This document shows positions 7,564 through 16,912 of a stretch of 64,000 bases of DNA, piece by piece (position 1 is the first letter of the stretch; each line of letters begins with the position of its first letter). Where the stretch lies: contig JAGAPT010000042.1 in assembly GCA_017623115.1 (NCBI GenBank), positions 1 through 64,000 on the forward strand. The letters run 5' to 3'. The position numbers and the translations under genes were made by a program. The DNA is from Alistipes sp. (lineage in GTDB: Bacteria; Bacteroidota; Bacteroidia; Bacteroidales; Rikenellaceae). The notes beneath the pieces are model-generated. The model saw only the letters and a list, made by a program, of their open reading frames with translations. It was not told the DNA's origin and did no database searches.

Positions 7564-9123
7564 ATGAAAACCGATTTTCTGGTGATTGGCTCGGGCGCGG
7601 CAGGATTGTCCTTCGCCCTCAAGGCGGCCGAAAAGGGCCAGGTTACGATTGTAACCAAAGGCGAAATGGCCGAATGTAACACGAACTACGCCCAAGGCGG
7701 AATCTGCTCGGTGACGTATGCGCCCGATACCTTCGAAAAACATATCGAGGATACGCTCGTTTGCGGTGCCGGCAAGTGCGATTTGGCGGCTGTCGAACTG
7801 GTGGTACGACGTGCACCCGAATTGATTCAAGACCTCATCGCATGGGGAACCCGTTTCAACAAGACTCCCGATGGACGATTCGAACTCAACCGGGAGGGTG
7901 GACACACCGAACACCGCATCCTGCACTACGAAGACCTGACGGGTGCTGAAATCGAGCGGGCACTCATCGCCTCGGTGCGCCGTCATCCGAATATCACCGT
8001 TCTGGAACACCATTTTGCCATCGACCTCCTCACGCAGCACCATCTGGGTGAGTTTGTGACCCGCCACACGCGCAACCTGACCTGCTTCGGAGCCTATGTG
8101 CTCGACGAAAAGACCCACGAAATCGAGACGATGTTGGCGCGTTTTACGATTGTGGCAACGGGCGGTTGCGGAAACATCTACTCCTCGACGTCGAATCCGG
8201 TCGTGGCTACGGGCGACGGCGTGGCGATGTGCCACCGTGCCAAGGCCATTACCGAAAACATGGAGTTCATCCAATTCCATCCCACGACGCTTTACAATCC
8301 GGGCGAAAAACCTAATTTCCTCATTACGGAGGCGATGCGTGGCTTTGGTGCCATCCTGCGTCTGCAAAATGGCAAGGAGTTTATGGATCAATACCACCCG
8401 ATGAAGTCGCTCGCTCCGCGTGATATTACGGCACGTGCCATCTATCGTGAGATGACCCGTCGCGGTGAGGATTTCGTCTACCTCGATGTGACCCACAAGG
8501 AGCCCGAGGCGATCAAGAGCCACTTCCCGAACATCTACGAGAAATGCCTTTCGATTGGTATCGATATTACGCAGGATTGGATTCCCGTAACCCCTGCGGC
8601 GCACTATTCGTGTGGCGGAGTGAAGGTCGATACGCACGGGCAAACCTCCATCAAACGCCTTTATGCGTTGGGAGAAACCTCCTGCACGGGGCTGCATGGG
8701 GCGAATCGCCTGGCTTCGAATTCGCTGATCGAGGCGGTGGTCTATGCCGATGAGGCGGCTCGTCACGCTATCGAGCGATTCGAGAAAACCCCCTTCCAGG
8801 AGGGCATTCCCGACTGGGACTTCGAGGGTACGCAGCACACGGAGGAGATGCTGATGCTTATCCAATCGAAACGTGAGGTGCAGTCCATTATGTCGAACTA
8901 CGTCGGTATCGTGCGCTCGAACCTCTCGCTCGAACGAGCCATGCGCCGTCTGTCGATTATCTTCGAGGAGACCGAGGAGCTCTACAACAAAACCAAACCT
9001 GTGCGCGAGTTGTGTGAGCTGCGCAACATGATTGCCGTGGCTTACCTCGTCATCAAGCAGGGACGTGACCTGCGTGAATCGGTCGGCTGCCACTACAATA
9101 CGGATTATCAGAAACAAGCATAA
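7564..9123 (+). CDS. nadB: L-aspartate oxidase
   Basis: The 519-residue flavoprotein has the FAD-binding GSGAAGLS motif at 8-15 and the succinate dehydrogenase/aspartate oxidase signatures: NYAQGGI, a GGHTEHR loop, FHPTTLYNPG, the APRD segment and HYSCGG, with GANRLASNSLIEAVV near the C-terminal third. It oxidises L-aspartate to iminoaspartate, the first step of de novo NAD synthesis. The C-terminal helical domain (about 425-519) is present. nadA and nadC are not in the window. The stop codon abuts the prfC start, so the two genes are co-transcribed although functionally unrelated. Confidence 0.95.
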   Translation: MKTDFLVIGSGAAGLSFALKAAEKGQVTIVTKGEMAECNTNYAQGGICSVTYAPDTFEKHIEDTLVCGAGKCDLAAVELVVRRAPELIQDLIAWGTRFNKTPDGRFELNREGGHTEHRILHYEDLTGAEIERALIASVRRHPNITVLEHHFAIDLLTQHHLGEFVTRHTRNLTCFGAYVLDEKTHEIETMLARFTIVATGGCGNIYSSTSNPVVATGDGVAMCHRAKAITENMEFIQFHPTTLYNPGEKPNFLITEAMRGFGAILRLQNGKEFMDQYHPMKSLAPRDITARAIYREMTRRGEDFVYLDVTHKEPEAIKSHFPNIYEKCLSIGIDITQDWIPVTPAAHYSCGGVKVDTHGQTSIKRLYALGETSCTGLHGANRLASNSLIEAVVYADEAARHAIERFEKTPFQEGIPDWDFEGTQHTEEMLMLIQSKREVQSIMSNYVGIVRSNLSLERAMRRLSIIFEETEELYNKTKPVRELCELRNMIAVAYLVIKQGRDLRESVGCHYNTDYQKQA

Positions 9124-10707
9124 ATGACTTTACAGGAAGAGATTACACGCCGACGGACCTTTGCCGTCATTGCCCACCCCGATGCCGGTAAGACGACCCT
9201 TACCGAAAAACTGCTCTTGTTTGGTGGGGCTATTCATGTGGCAGGTGCCGTCAAAAGCAATAAAATCAAGAAGGGAGCAACCTCCGACTTTATGGAGATC
9301 GAGCGTCAGCGCGGTATCTCGGTCGCTACGTCGGTCATGGGATTCGAGTATCAGGGGGCTAAAATCAATATCCTCGATACGCCCGGTCACGAGGACTTCG
9401 CCGAGGATACCTACCGCACGCTGACGGCTGTTGACTCGGTAATTATCGTAATCGATGGTGCAAAGGGTGTCGAGTCGCAAACGCGCAAACTGATGGATGT
9501 CTGCCGCATGCGTAATACCCCCGTGATGGTCTTTATCAACAAACTCGACCGCCCGTCGAAAGATCCTTTTGAGTTGCTCGACGAGGTGGAGGCCGAGTTG
9601 CACATCAAGGTGCGTCCGTTGGCCTTCCCGATTTCGAGTGGCCCGACCTTCAAGGGCGTGTACAACCTTTATGAGCGAAATTTGTCCCTTTTTACCTCTG
9701 ATGAGAAGCTGACGGCGGATGCCTCGACGGTCAATTTCGAGGAGCTCTCGAATCCCGAATTGGACAGCTATATCGGTGAGGCGTATGCCGAGCAGTTGCG
9801 TCAGGATGTCGACTTGATAGAGGGCGTTTATGACGACTTCGATCGCGAGGCATATCTGCGTGGTGAATTGGCTTCCGTCTTCTTTGGGTCGGCTGTTAAT
9901 AACTTTGGTGTCAGGGAGTTGCTGGAGTGTTTCATCCGCATCGCCCCCTCGCCTCGTCCGGCTCCTACGGCGACGCGACAGGTGGAGCCCGGGGAGCAGA
10001 AGATGACCGGTTTTGTCTTTAAGATTCATGCCAACATGGATCCGAATCACCGCGACCGCATCGCCTTTATGAAGATCTGCTCGGGGCGTTTCGAGCGCAA
10101 CAAAAACTACCTCCATGTACGCAGTGGCAAGCAGTTGAAATTCTCCTCGCCGACGGCCTTTATGGCGGAGAAAAAGTCGGTGATCGACGAGGCCTTTCCG
10201 GGCGATATCGTTGGTCTGCACGATACGGGAAACTTCAAGATTGGCGATACCTTTACCGAGGGTGAAAAACTCAAATTTACGGGTATCCCGTCGTTTGCTC
10301 CCGAGCAGTTCCGCTACATCGAGAATGCCGACCCGCTGAAATTCAAACAGCTGGCCAAGGGTATCGACCAGCTGATGGATGAGGGTGTGGCACAGCTCTT
10401 TACCTCGTCGCTCAATGGCCGTAAAATCATCGGTACGGTGGGTGCTCTGCAGTTCGAGGTGATTCAATATCGCTTGGAGCATGAGTATGGTGCATCGTGC
10501 CGTTGGGAGCCGATTTCGATTTACAAGGCTTGTTGGATCGAGAGCGACAATGAGGAGCAGTTGAAGGATTTCAAACGCCGTAAGCATACCAATATGGCGG
10601 TCGATAAACACGGCAACGATGTCTTCTTGGCTGATACGAGTTACGCATTGGCGTTGGCTCAAGAGAATTTCAAGGATATTCGCTTTCACTTCACCTCGGA
10701 GGTGTAG
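9124..10707 (+). CDS. prfC: Peptide chain release factor 3
   Basis: The 527-residue translational GTPase has G1 [13 protein letters not shown] (17-29), the switch region [12 protein letters not shown]3 DTPGHEDF, G4 NKLDR and the G5 region FPISSG. It matches RF3 over its full length, including the domain III ending [19 protein letters not shown]3 recycles RF1/RF2 from the ribosome after peptide release. The ATG follows the nadB TAA with no gap, and translational coupling is likely. A hairpin terminator lies about 35 bp downstream. Confidence 0.95.
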   Translation: MTLQEEITRRRTFAVIAHPDAGKTTLTEKLLLFGGAIHVAGAVKSNKIKKGATSDFMEIERQRGISVATSVMGFEYQGAKINILDTPGHEDFAEDTYRTLTAVDSVIIVIDGAKGVESQTRKLMDVCRMRNTPVMVFINKLDRPSKDPFELLDEVEAELHIKVRPLAFPISSGPTFKGVYNLYERNLSLFTSDEKLTADASTVNFEELSNPELDSYIGEAYAEQLRQDVDLIEGVYDDFDREAYLRGELASVFFGSAVNNFGVRELLECFIRIAPSPRPAPTATRQVEPGEQKMTGFVFKIHANMDPNHRDRIAFMKICSGRFERNKNYLHVRSGKQLKFSSPTAFMAEKKSVIDEAFPGDIVGLHDTGNFKIGDTFTEGEKLKFTGIPSFAPEQFRYIENADPLKFKQLAKGIDQLMDEGVAQLFTSSLNGRKIIGTVGALQFEVIQYRLEHEYGASCRWEPISIYKACWIESDNEEQLKDFKRRKHTNMAVDKHGNDVFLADTSYALALAQENFKDIRFHFTSEV

Positions 10708-10740
10708 TGTGAAAATACGCGTGTCCTTGTTGAACGATGA

Positions 10741-10775
10741 AGGAGGATGCCGGCCGGAGGGTTGGGCATCCTCTT
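10741..10775 (+). terminator. Terminator downstream of prfC
   Basis: A GAGGATGCC / GGCATCCTC stem (10743-10751 with 10765-10773), extended by two weaker pairs, with a 13-nt loop, is followed by CTTCTTTC. It isolates nadB-prfC from the polysaccharide operon. Confidence 0.7.
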
Positions 10776-10871
10776 CTTTCGGATGCCTTTGGGGTTGATA
10801 CTGCCGTTTTTATAAAAAGTTGGCAAAAAAAGAAAAACGGAAAAACTATCGGTTTTTTGTAAAAAAATACC

Positions 10872-10879
10872 TATATTTG
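10872..10879 (+). promoter_or_regulatory. Candidate -7 element for the polysaccharide operon
   Basis: TATATTTG matches TAnnTTTG exactly and lies 130 bp before the ATG at 11009, in the only sizeable gap upstream of the 18-gene locus. The nearest TTTG upstream (10856-10859) is only 12 nt away, so a proper -33 element is not evident. Confidence 0.5.
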
Positions 10880-11008
10880 TTGCTAATTATCGCGGTGTGG
10901 GTCATCCGATAGCGGGTGGTGCATGCGATAATTGCATGTATTATTGTGATAACTGATTGGTGTTCAGCGTGTTCCGCTGACGCCAAAGCCCCGAGATTGT
11001 GTCGATAT

Positions 11009-12943
11009 ATGTCGCGGTTGATTGAAAAATTGCATCTTGATCGGTTTGTAAATGCCAATCTGATTCTGGCGTTGGATGTGCTGGCATCTCTTGGCGCATC
11101 GGTCGTCTCCCTCTTTTTTGCCAATAGTTTTATCCGAGCCATATCGGAGCGTGACACCATTGTATGGTGGCTGGTCGGTTCGGTGGTCATCTCGCTCTTT
11201 TTCTTTCGTCTGCTGGATATTCATCGGGCTATTATCCGCCACTCGACCGTCAAAGAGATTTGGAAGGTGGCTGTGGCCACTTTGGTGAAAGGTGCCGTGC
11301 TCGGCCTCTTCTTATGGCTGATTCCGCGCGTGCCGTTCAATGAGCGATTCTATGTCGGTGCTTTGTTGTTGGATTTGATGCTGACCTTTGTAGTGCTGGT
11401 TGTTATGCGTGTCGGCATGATTGTCGTGTATGATGCCATTCGCAACCATACGAAAAAGCGCGGTACGACGATTATGATTTATGGAACGGGTGATAAGGCG
11501 GTTTCGCTCGTCACCCGATTGCAAAACTCGCCACATTACCATGTCGCAGCGTTTATTGTGTATGGTCGAGAATGGCGCCATCACTCGATTGCCAACCATC
11601 CGGTCTGCTATTTTGAGTCGCAAGAGGATGTGGCCTATTTGCAGAAACGCTATGGTTTAGAGGCGGTCTTGTTTGCCTCGGAAACCGATGCACGCGATGA
11701 ACAGGAGCGATTGTTGCGCCATACGGAGGAGTTGGGTATCAAGGTGCTGATTGCTCCGCCCATTGATGAAGTGATTGATGGCTGTGTGATGAAGCAGAAT
11801 GTGCGCGAAATCAAAATCGAGGATTTGCTGGGACGACCCGAAATTGAGATTTCCATGGCCGATATCAAGGCCGAGTTCCGAGGAAAAACCTTGCTGGTAA
11901 CCGGTGCGGCTGGTTCGATTGGTTCGGAGTTGTGTCGTCAGTTAAGCCAATTCGGCATCCGTCATTTGGTCCTGTTCGATAATGCGGAGACACCGATTCA
12001 TAATCTGCGACTGGAGCTCGAGGAGCGATTCCCCAACCTGCAATTTACGCCCATCATCGGTGATGTACGCATGGAACAGCGATTGGATTTTGCCTTCCGC
12101 ACCTATCGTCCGCAGATTGTGTTCCATGCAGCTGCCTACAAGCATGTGCCACTCATGGAGGAGAACCCGTGTGAAGCGATGATGGTCAATGTGGCCGGTT
12201 CACGCAATGTCGCCGATAAGTGTATCGCCTACGAGGTGGAGAAGATGGTGATGATCTCGACCGATAAGGCAGTTAATCCGACCAACATCATGGGGTGTAC
12301 GAAGCGATTGGCGGAGATCTATGTGCAATCGCTGGGATTGGCTGTTGAACAGGGAACAAAAATTGGTAAAACACGGTTCGTGACCACCCGTTTCGGGAAT
12401 GTCTTGGGTTCAAACGGATCGGTTATCCCACGTTTCCGTGAGCAGATTGCCAAGGGTGGGCCGGTGACCGTCACCCATCCCGAAATTACCCGCTTCTTTA
12501 TGACGATTCCGGAGGCTTGCCGCCTGGTGATGGAGGCTGCAACGATGGCTACCGGCACGCAGATTTTCGTCTTTGATATGGGCGAATCGGTGAAAATCGA
12601 TCATCTGGCTCGACGGATGATTAAATTGGCGGGGTTGGAGCCCGAGCGTGACATCGAGATCGCCTATACGGGTTTGCGCCCGGGAGAGAAACTCTACGAG
12701 GAGGTGCTCTCGAATACGGAGAACACCTTGCCGACCTCCCACGATCGTATTCGCATCGCCAAGGTACGCAATTACGACCATAAGGAGGCGGTCAGCAGCA
12801 TGGAGCAGCTGGTTCAATTGGCGCAAGCGGTTGATATCCCGCAGATGGTACGTTTGATGAAACGTGTTGTACCGGAATATAAATCCCAAAATTCCGATTT
12901 TGAGATGTATGATATTGAGCAGGATTGCTCGCAAGTATCTTAA
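11009..12943 (+). CDS. PglF/CapD-like membrane nucleotide-sugar 4,6-dehydratase
   Basis: From the ATG at 11009 the protein has 644 residues. Four or so transmembrane helices fill about 14-140. A CoA-binding-like Rossmann domain follows (IYGTGDKA near 158-163), then the catalytic SDR domain with GAAGSIG (299-305). The catalytic STDK (417-420) replaces the usual Tyr-x3-Lys and is typical of the PglF/FlaA1/WbpM family. The family converts UDP-GlcNAc to the UDP-4-keto-6-deoxy sugar. PglE and PglD homologues downstream complete a UDP-diacetylbacillosamine pathway. A longer frame from 10916 is possible but less likely. It is the first gene of the locus, far from pglC-D-E at its other end. Confidence 0.85.
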   Translation: MSRLIEKLHLDRFVNANLILALDVLASLGASVVSLFFANSFIRAISERDTIVWWLVGSVVISLFFFRLLDIHRAIIRHSTVKEIWKVAVATLVKGAVLGLFLWLIPRVPFNERFYVGALLLDLMLTFVVLVVMRVGMIVVYDAIRNHTKKRGTTIMIYGTGDKAVSLVTRLQNSPHYHVAAFIVYGREWRHHSIANHPVCYFESQEDVAYLQKRYGLEAVLFASETDARDEQERLLRHTEELGIKVLIAPPIDEVIDGCVMKQNVREIKIEDLLGRPEIEISMADIKAEFRGKTLLVTGAAGSIGSELCRQLSQFGIRHLVLFDNAETPIHNLRLELEERFPNLQFTPIIGDVRMEQRLDFAFRTYRPQIVFHAAAYKHVPLMEENPCEAMMVNVAGSRNVADKCIAYEVEKMVMISTDKAVNPTNIMGCTKRLAEIYVQSLGLAVEQGTKIGKTRFVTTRFGNVLGSNGSVIPRFREQIAKGGPVTVTHPEITRFFMTIPEACRLVMEAATMATGTQIFVFDMGESVKIDHLARRMIKLAGLEPERDIEIAYTGLRPGEKLYEEVLSNTENTLPTSHDRIRIAKVRNYDHKEAVSSMEQLVQLAQAVDIPQMVRLMKRVVPEYKSQNSDFEMYDIEQDCSQVS

Positions 12944-12952
12944 TTTGCAAGG

Positions 12953-14131
12953 ATGATGAAACAAGCCTATATCGACCATTTTGGCGTAGAGCCACAATAT
13001 CACATCTTCTCGCCCTATCGCGTTTGTCCGATTGGTGCACATGTCGACCACCAGCATGGTCTGGTAACCGGATTTGCGTTTGATAAGGGTGTGGATTTGT
13101 GGTTTTCGCCCTCCGAGGATAGTACCGTTGAATTGTTCAGCCTTTCGTTTGAGGGTGTAGTGCAATTTGATGTACAGGCTCCTGTACAGGTGAAAAATCA
13201 CCATTGGGGCGACTATGCCCGCGGTGCCAAGTATGCCTTGAAGAAGCGTTTTGACCTGAAACGAGGTATTCGTGGCGTATTGAAAGGTTCGTTGCCCGTA
13301 GGTGGGTTATCCTCGAGTGCGGCCGTTTTGGTGGCGTATGTGATGGCTCTGGCTAAGGCAAACGACATCTCGCTAACCAAGATGGAGACCATCAAAATTG
13401 CTTCGGAGGCCGAGCGGGAGTATATCGGTTTGACGAATGGCATCCTCGATCAATCGTGTATTGTGCTGAGTGAGAAGCACGGCTTACTCTTCTTGGATAC
13501 GGCGACCGAGGAGTATCGCATCATCCGTCGCCACCCCGAGATGCCCCCCTTTGAGTTGGCTATCATCTTCTCGGGCTTGACCCGTTCGTTGGTGTCGAGT
13601 GACTACAACCTGCGCGTGAGCGAGTGCCGTGCTGCAGCGTGGAACATGCTCGCCTATACGCATCAACCGCTGAAAACACTCGATAAGACCTTTTTGCGGG
13701 ATGTCCCGAAGGAGATTTTCGATATGACAGCCAAGCAGATGCCGCAGCGATTTGCCCGTCGTGCCGAGCACTTCTACTCGGAGTATCGCCGTGTGCGCAA
13801 GGCGGTGACGGCGTGGGAGTCGGGTAATTTGGAACTCTTCGGCAAATTGTCGTTTGAGAGTTGCGAATCGTCGATTCACAACTACGAGTGTGGCTCGCCG
13901 GAGCTGATAGCCATCTACGAGTTGATGCGCACACAGGAGGGTGTTTATGGAGGGCGTTTCTCGGGTGCCGGCTTCAAAGGTGCCTGCATCGCACTCATCG
14001 ACCCGTCAAAGCGGGAAGCGATTCGTGAACGCATCACGACCGAATATCTCAAACAGTTCCCTGAATACGCCAAGACCTTTGAGATTCATTTCTGCAAGCC
14101 GGATGATGGGGCTAGATTTATTGCCTTGTAA
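12953..14131 (+). CDS. GHMP sugar kinase, galacturonokinase-like
   Basis: The 392-residue kinase has all GHMP landmarks: an N-terminal sugar-binding motif PYRVCPIGAHVDHQHG (21-36), the phosphate loop GSLPVGGLSSSAA (112-124), a GILDQ segment with the catalytic-base Asp166, and GGRFSGAGFKGACIALI (333-349). In ordinary galactokinases the first motif reads IGEHTD; here Glu is Ala29 and Thr is Val31. As I recall, plant galacturonokinases also have Ala at that position, which makes room for the C6 carboxylate, and a very similar PYR-CP-GAH-DHQ string. So galacturonate 1-kinase is a reasonable hypothesis and galactokinase the default alternative. The gene lies 3 bp upstream of a nucleotidyltransferase. 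Confidence 0.75.
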   Translation: MMKQAYIDHFGVEPQYHIFSPYRVCPIGAHVDHQHGLVTGFAFDKGVDLWFSPSEDSTVELFSLSFEGVVQFDVQAPVQVKNHHWGDYARGAKYALKKRFDLKRGIRGVLKGSLPVGGLSSSAAVLVAYVMALAKANDISLTKMETIKIASEAEREYIGLTNGILDQSCIVLSEKHGLLFLDTATEEYRIIRRHPEMPPFELAIIFSGLTRSLVSSDYNLRVSECRAAAWNMLAYTHQPLKTLDKTFLRDVPKEIFDMTAKQMPQRFARRAEHFYSEYRRVRKAVTAWESGNLELFGKLSFESCESSIHNYECGSPELIAIYELMRTQEGVYGGRFSGAGFKGACIALIDPSKREAIRERITTEYLKQFPEYAKTFEIHFCKPDDGARFIAL

Positions 14132-14134
14132 CCT

Positions 14135-14875
14135 ATGAAAAACATTGTTATCGCAGCCGGATATGCTACTCGCTTGGGAGAACTGACGGCTAATTTCCCG
14201 AAACCGTTGTTGCAGATTGGTGATAGTACGATCCTGGGTCGCATGTTGGATGATATTGATGCAATACCCGAGATTGACGAGCATATTATCATCACGAATC
14301 ATAAGTTTGCCGCCATTTTCGAGGAGTGGGCTAAAAAGCAGCACTATACGAAGCCGATTACGATTGTTGATGACGGCACTTCGACCAATGAAACCCGCTT
14401 GGGAGCCGTTTGCGATCTGCTCTATGCAATGGAAAAGTTGCAGATTGATGATGATCTGCTGGTTGTTGCTGCTGATAACATCCTCTTTTTCAGTTTTCAG
14501 GAGTTTGTTGATTTCGCCTATGCCAAGCAGACGAGTTGCATTATGTGCCACGAGCAGCCTTCGATCGAGAAGCTGCAGCGCACGGGCGTTGTGGTGCTGG
14601 ATGAGCAGATGCGGGTGCTCAATATGGAGGAGAAACCTCAAGAGCCGAAGTCGACATGGGCTGTTCCGCCGTTCTATATCTACCTGAAAAAGGATTTGGA
14701 ATTGGTGCGCAGTTCGGTGGCGAATGGATGTGGAAAAGATGCTCCGGGTAATCTGGCACACTACATGGTGGATGCTACGACGATGCATGCATGGCCGATG
14801 TCAGCCGGCCGATTCGATATCGGCTCCCTCGACACCTACAAAGAGGCCTGTGAGAAATATGGAGTAAGAAAATAA
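14135..14875 (+). CDS. Sugar-1-phosphate nucleotidyltransferase
   Basis: The 246-residue protein has the nucleotidyltransferase signature AAGYATRLG (7-15), with PKPLLQIG for substrate and phosphate binding and a metal-binding Asp in AADN (112-115). A central KP-containing EEKPQEPKS segment and a short C-terminal SAGRFDIGSLDTYKEA motif are also seen. It would make an NDP-sugar from a sugar 1-phosphate. Its position 3 bp after the GHMP kinase suggests that it activates that kinase's product. The nucleotide and sugar specificity cannot be decided here. It is shorter than RmlA and GalU and lacks an acyltransferase tail. Confidence 0.8.
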   Translation: MKNIVIAAGYATRLGELTANFPKPLLQIGDSTILGRMLDDIDAIPEIDEHIIITNHKFAAIFEEWAKKQHYTKPITIVDDGTSTNETRLGAVCDLLYAMEKLQIDDDLLVVAADNILFFSFQEFVDFAYAKQTSCIMCHEQPSIEKLQRTGVVVLDEQMRVLNMEEKPQEPKSTWAVPPFYIYLKKDLELVRSSVANGCGKDAPGNLAHYMVDATTMHAWPMSAGRFDIGSLDTYKEACEKYGVRK

Positions 14876-14896
14876 ACAACTAAAAAATAGGTAGTT

Positions 14897-15838
14897 ATGA
14901 GAAAACTGGTTCGAGCTATTCAAAATCCGAAATTCGCAATGCGATGGTTATTTACTCAATGTGGTAGATGGCTTCCCAATCAATTTTATTTGTCAGTCCT
15001 GTATCGAATGAGAACCGGAGAGAAGATGAATTGGGAAAATCCAACCACCTACAATGAGAAGTGCCAGTGGATGAAGTTGTACCATCGTAATCCGATGTAT
15101 GCATGTTTGGCGGACAAAATTGAGGCGAAGAAGTATGTAGAGTCGATTCTGGGCGTTGGGTATACATTCCCCTTAATTGCTGTATATGACAAAGTTGAGG
15201 ATATCGATTTTGATGCACTTCCTAACCAATTTGTAATTAAGGCAAACCATGATTCGGGTGGTTTGTGCGTTTGTAAGGATAAAGCAAAGGGAATCATTGT
15301 ACGCGGAAAGAGTGATGACCAGCGTAATCTTTCGTATGATGAGGTGCGAAAGGTTTTGAAACAAAGCTTGAAGAAAAATTATTATTGGGGAGGCAGAGAG
15401 TGGCCCTATAAAAATATCAAGCGTAGAATCTTGGTCGAGCAATATATGCAGCAATCAGACGGAAGCGGACTGAACGACTATAAATTCTTCTGTTTCAATG
15501 GCGAGCCCAAATATGTGTGGATGGGAACCAACTATACACCGATGCACTTTGATATTTATTCGGTGGATTGGAAAAACCAACATGTAGCATGGGGTTATGT
15601 CAATGCTCCGGAAGATGTTCCACCCCCTCCCGGCTATGAGCAGATGTTGGAGATGGCACGTAAACTATCGCAGGGTATGCCGCATGTTCGCGTGGATTTC
15701 TTTAATATCGATGGAAAAATCTATGTGGGTGAGTTTACCTTCTATACTTGGGCCGGATTATGCCCCTTTAATCCGCCGGAGTGGGACCAAAAGTTCGGAG
15801 AGCTAATTGATTTGTCCAAAGTCGAGATTATTAAATAA
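14897..15838 (+). CDS. TupA-like ATP-grasp glycan-modifying protein
   Basis: The 313-residue protein matches the TupA-like ATP-grasp family. It starts with an NEKCQWMKLYHRNP-type segment and a DKIEAKKYV helix. It then has the ATP-binding QFVIKANHDSGG loop, LVEQYMQ, DYKFFCFNGEP and, near the C terminus, HVRVDFFNIDGKIYVGEFTF with the metal-ligand region. Members sit in polysaccharide loci and are thought to ligate an amino acid or other amine to a sugar carboxyl group, or otherwise modify the glycan. A uronic acid made by the neighbouring kinase/epimerase set would be a natural acceptor; this is inference. Codon use shifts to AT-rich from about here. Confidence 0.75.
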   Translation: MRKLVRAIQNPKFAMRWLFTQCGRWLPNQFYLSVLYRMRTGEKMNWENPTTYNEKCQWMKLYHRNPMYACLADKIEAKKYVESILGVGYTFPLIAVYDKVEDIDFDALPNQFVIKANHDSGGLCVCKDKAKGIIVRGKSDDQRNLSYDEVRKVLKQSLKKNYYWGGREWPYKNIKRRILVEQYMQQSDGSGLNDYKFFCFNGEPKYVWMGTNYTPMHFDIYSVDWKNQHVAWGYVNAPEDVPPPPGYEQMLEMARKLSQGMPHVRVDFFNIDGKIYVGEFTFYTWAGLCPFNPPEWDQKFGELIDLSKVEIIK

Positions 15839-15850
15839 TCCTCATTGAGG

Positions 15851-16912
15851 ATGCGTATTCTTATTACCGGTGCTGCCGGATTTATCGGAGCAAATTTAGT
15901 CGAGCGACTGCTGACAACCGAGACCGCTGTTGAGGTGGTCGGCTTGGATAGCGTGAACGATTACTACGATGTGTCGCTCAAAGAGTTCCGCCTCAATCGT
16001 TTGTCGACAATTGCTGCAGCTCATCCCGAGAATCGCTGGACCTTTATCAAGGGCAATCTGGCCGATAAGGTACTCATCGAGCAACTCTTTGCCGATTATG
16101 CCTTTGATGTGGTGGTGAACCTTGCCGCACAGGCCGGTGTACGATACAGCATTACCAACCCCGATGCCTATATCGAGAGCAACATCCTCGGTTTTTACAA
16201 CATTTTGGAGGCCTGTCGTCATAGTTACGACGGTGGTAAACAAGGGGTGCAACATTTAGTTTTTGCCTCCTCTTCATCGGTCTATGGCAGCAATAAGAAG
16301 GTGCCCTATTCGACCGAGGATAAGGTGGATAACCCCGTGTCGCTCTATGCCGCAACGAAGAAGAGTAACGAACTGATGGCGCATGCGTACAGCAAGTTGT
16401 ATAATATTCCCTCGACCGGTTTGCGCTTCTTTACGGTGTATGGCCCTGCGGGTCGCCCTGATATGGCCTACTTTGGGTTTACGAATAAGTTGGTGAAGGG
16501 CGAAAAGATACAGATTTTCAACTACGGAAACTGCAAACGCGACTTTACCTATGTCGATGATATCGTAGAGGGCGTGCAACGGATTATACATAAGGCTCCG
16601 GAGCGTCGGATGGGCGAGGATGGCCTGCCGGAACCGGCCTACGCAGTCTATAATATCGGTAATAGCAATCCCGAGAGCCTCTTGGATTTTGTGGATATCC
16701 TGCAACAGGAGCTGATTCGTGCAGGCGTGCTTCCTGCGGATTACTACTTCGAGGCGCATAAGGAGTTGGTACCGATGCAGCCGGGTGATGTGCCGACGAC
16801 CTTTGCCGATACGAGTGCCCTGGAGCGCGACTTCGGCTTCAAACCTCACACGTCCCTGCGTGACGGCCTCTGTAAATTTGCTGAATGGTATAAGGAGTTT
16901 TATCAACCCTGA
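15851..16912 (+). CDS. NAD-dependent epimerase, UDP-glucuronate 4-epimerase-like
   Basis: The 353-residue extended SDR has GAAGFIG (7-13), a GLDSVNDYYDVSLKEFRLNR segment (31-50), the SSSSVYG strand (140-146) and the catalytic Tyr166/Lys170. The NDYYD-x2-LK-x2-RL stretch after the second strand is characteristic of UDP-glucuronate 4-epimerases of capsule loci (Cap1J/LpsL type). These interconvert UDP-GlcA and UDP-GalA. The ATG at 15851 is preferred over an in-frame TTG at 15845. Its last base is shared with the start codon of wzx. No UDP-glucose dehydrogenase is seen in the window. Confidence 0.8.
   Translation: MRILITGAAGFIGANLVERLLTTETAVEVVGLDSVNDYYDVSLKEFRLNRLSTIAAAHPENRWTFIKGNLADKVLIEQLFADYAFDVVVNLAAQAGVRYSITNPDAYIESNILGFYNILEACRHSYDGGKQGVQHLVFASSSSVYGSNKKVPYSTEDKVDNPVSLYAATKKSNELMAHAYSKLYNIPSTGLRFFTVYGPAGRPDMAYFGFTNKLVKGEKIQIFNYGNCKRDFTYVDDIVEGVQRIIHKAPERRMGEDGLPEPAYAVYNIGNSNPESLLDFVDILQQELIRAGVLPADYYFEAHKELVPMQPGDVPTTFADTSALERDFGFKPHTSLRDGLCKFAEWYKEFYQP

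Larger units (their letters stand above)
10708..11008 (+). other. Leader region of the polysaccharide locus
   Basis: This 301-bp gap holds the prfC terminator (10741-10775), an AT-rich stretch with a TATATTTG element at 10872-10879, and then a leader of about 125 nt. The leader contains a 6-bp hairpin TCAGCG-TGTTC-CGCTGA (10964-10980). No UpxY/NusG-like antiterminator gene or coding ORF was recognised. The frame of the first locus gene stays open up to 10916, but the upstream part lacks membrane-protein character, so I read it as untranslated. Confidence 0.5.

Noticed and set aside
6274-9117. 947-residue minus-strand frame as a fused protein
   Set aside because: Only 6274-7482 is QueA. The rest is the antisense of nadB, kept open by GC-rich codon structure.
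10916-11008. Extended start of the PglF/CapD-like protein at 10916
   Set aside because: The added residues form a Cys-rich non-family stretch covering a leader hairpin. The ATG at 11009 begins the usual basic segment before the first membrane helix.
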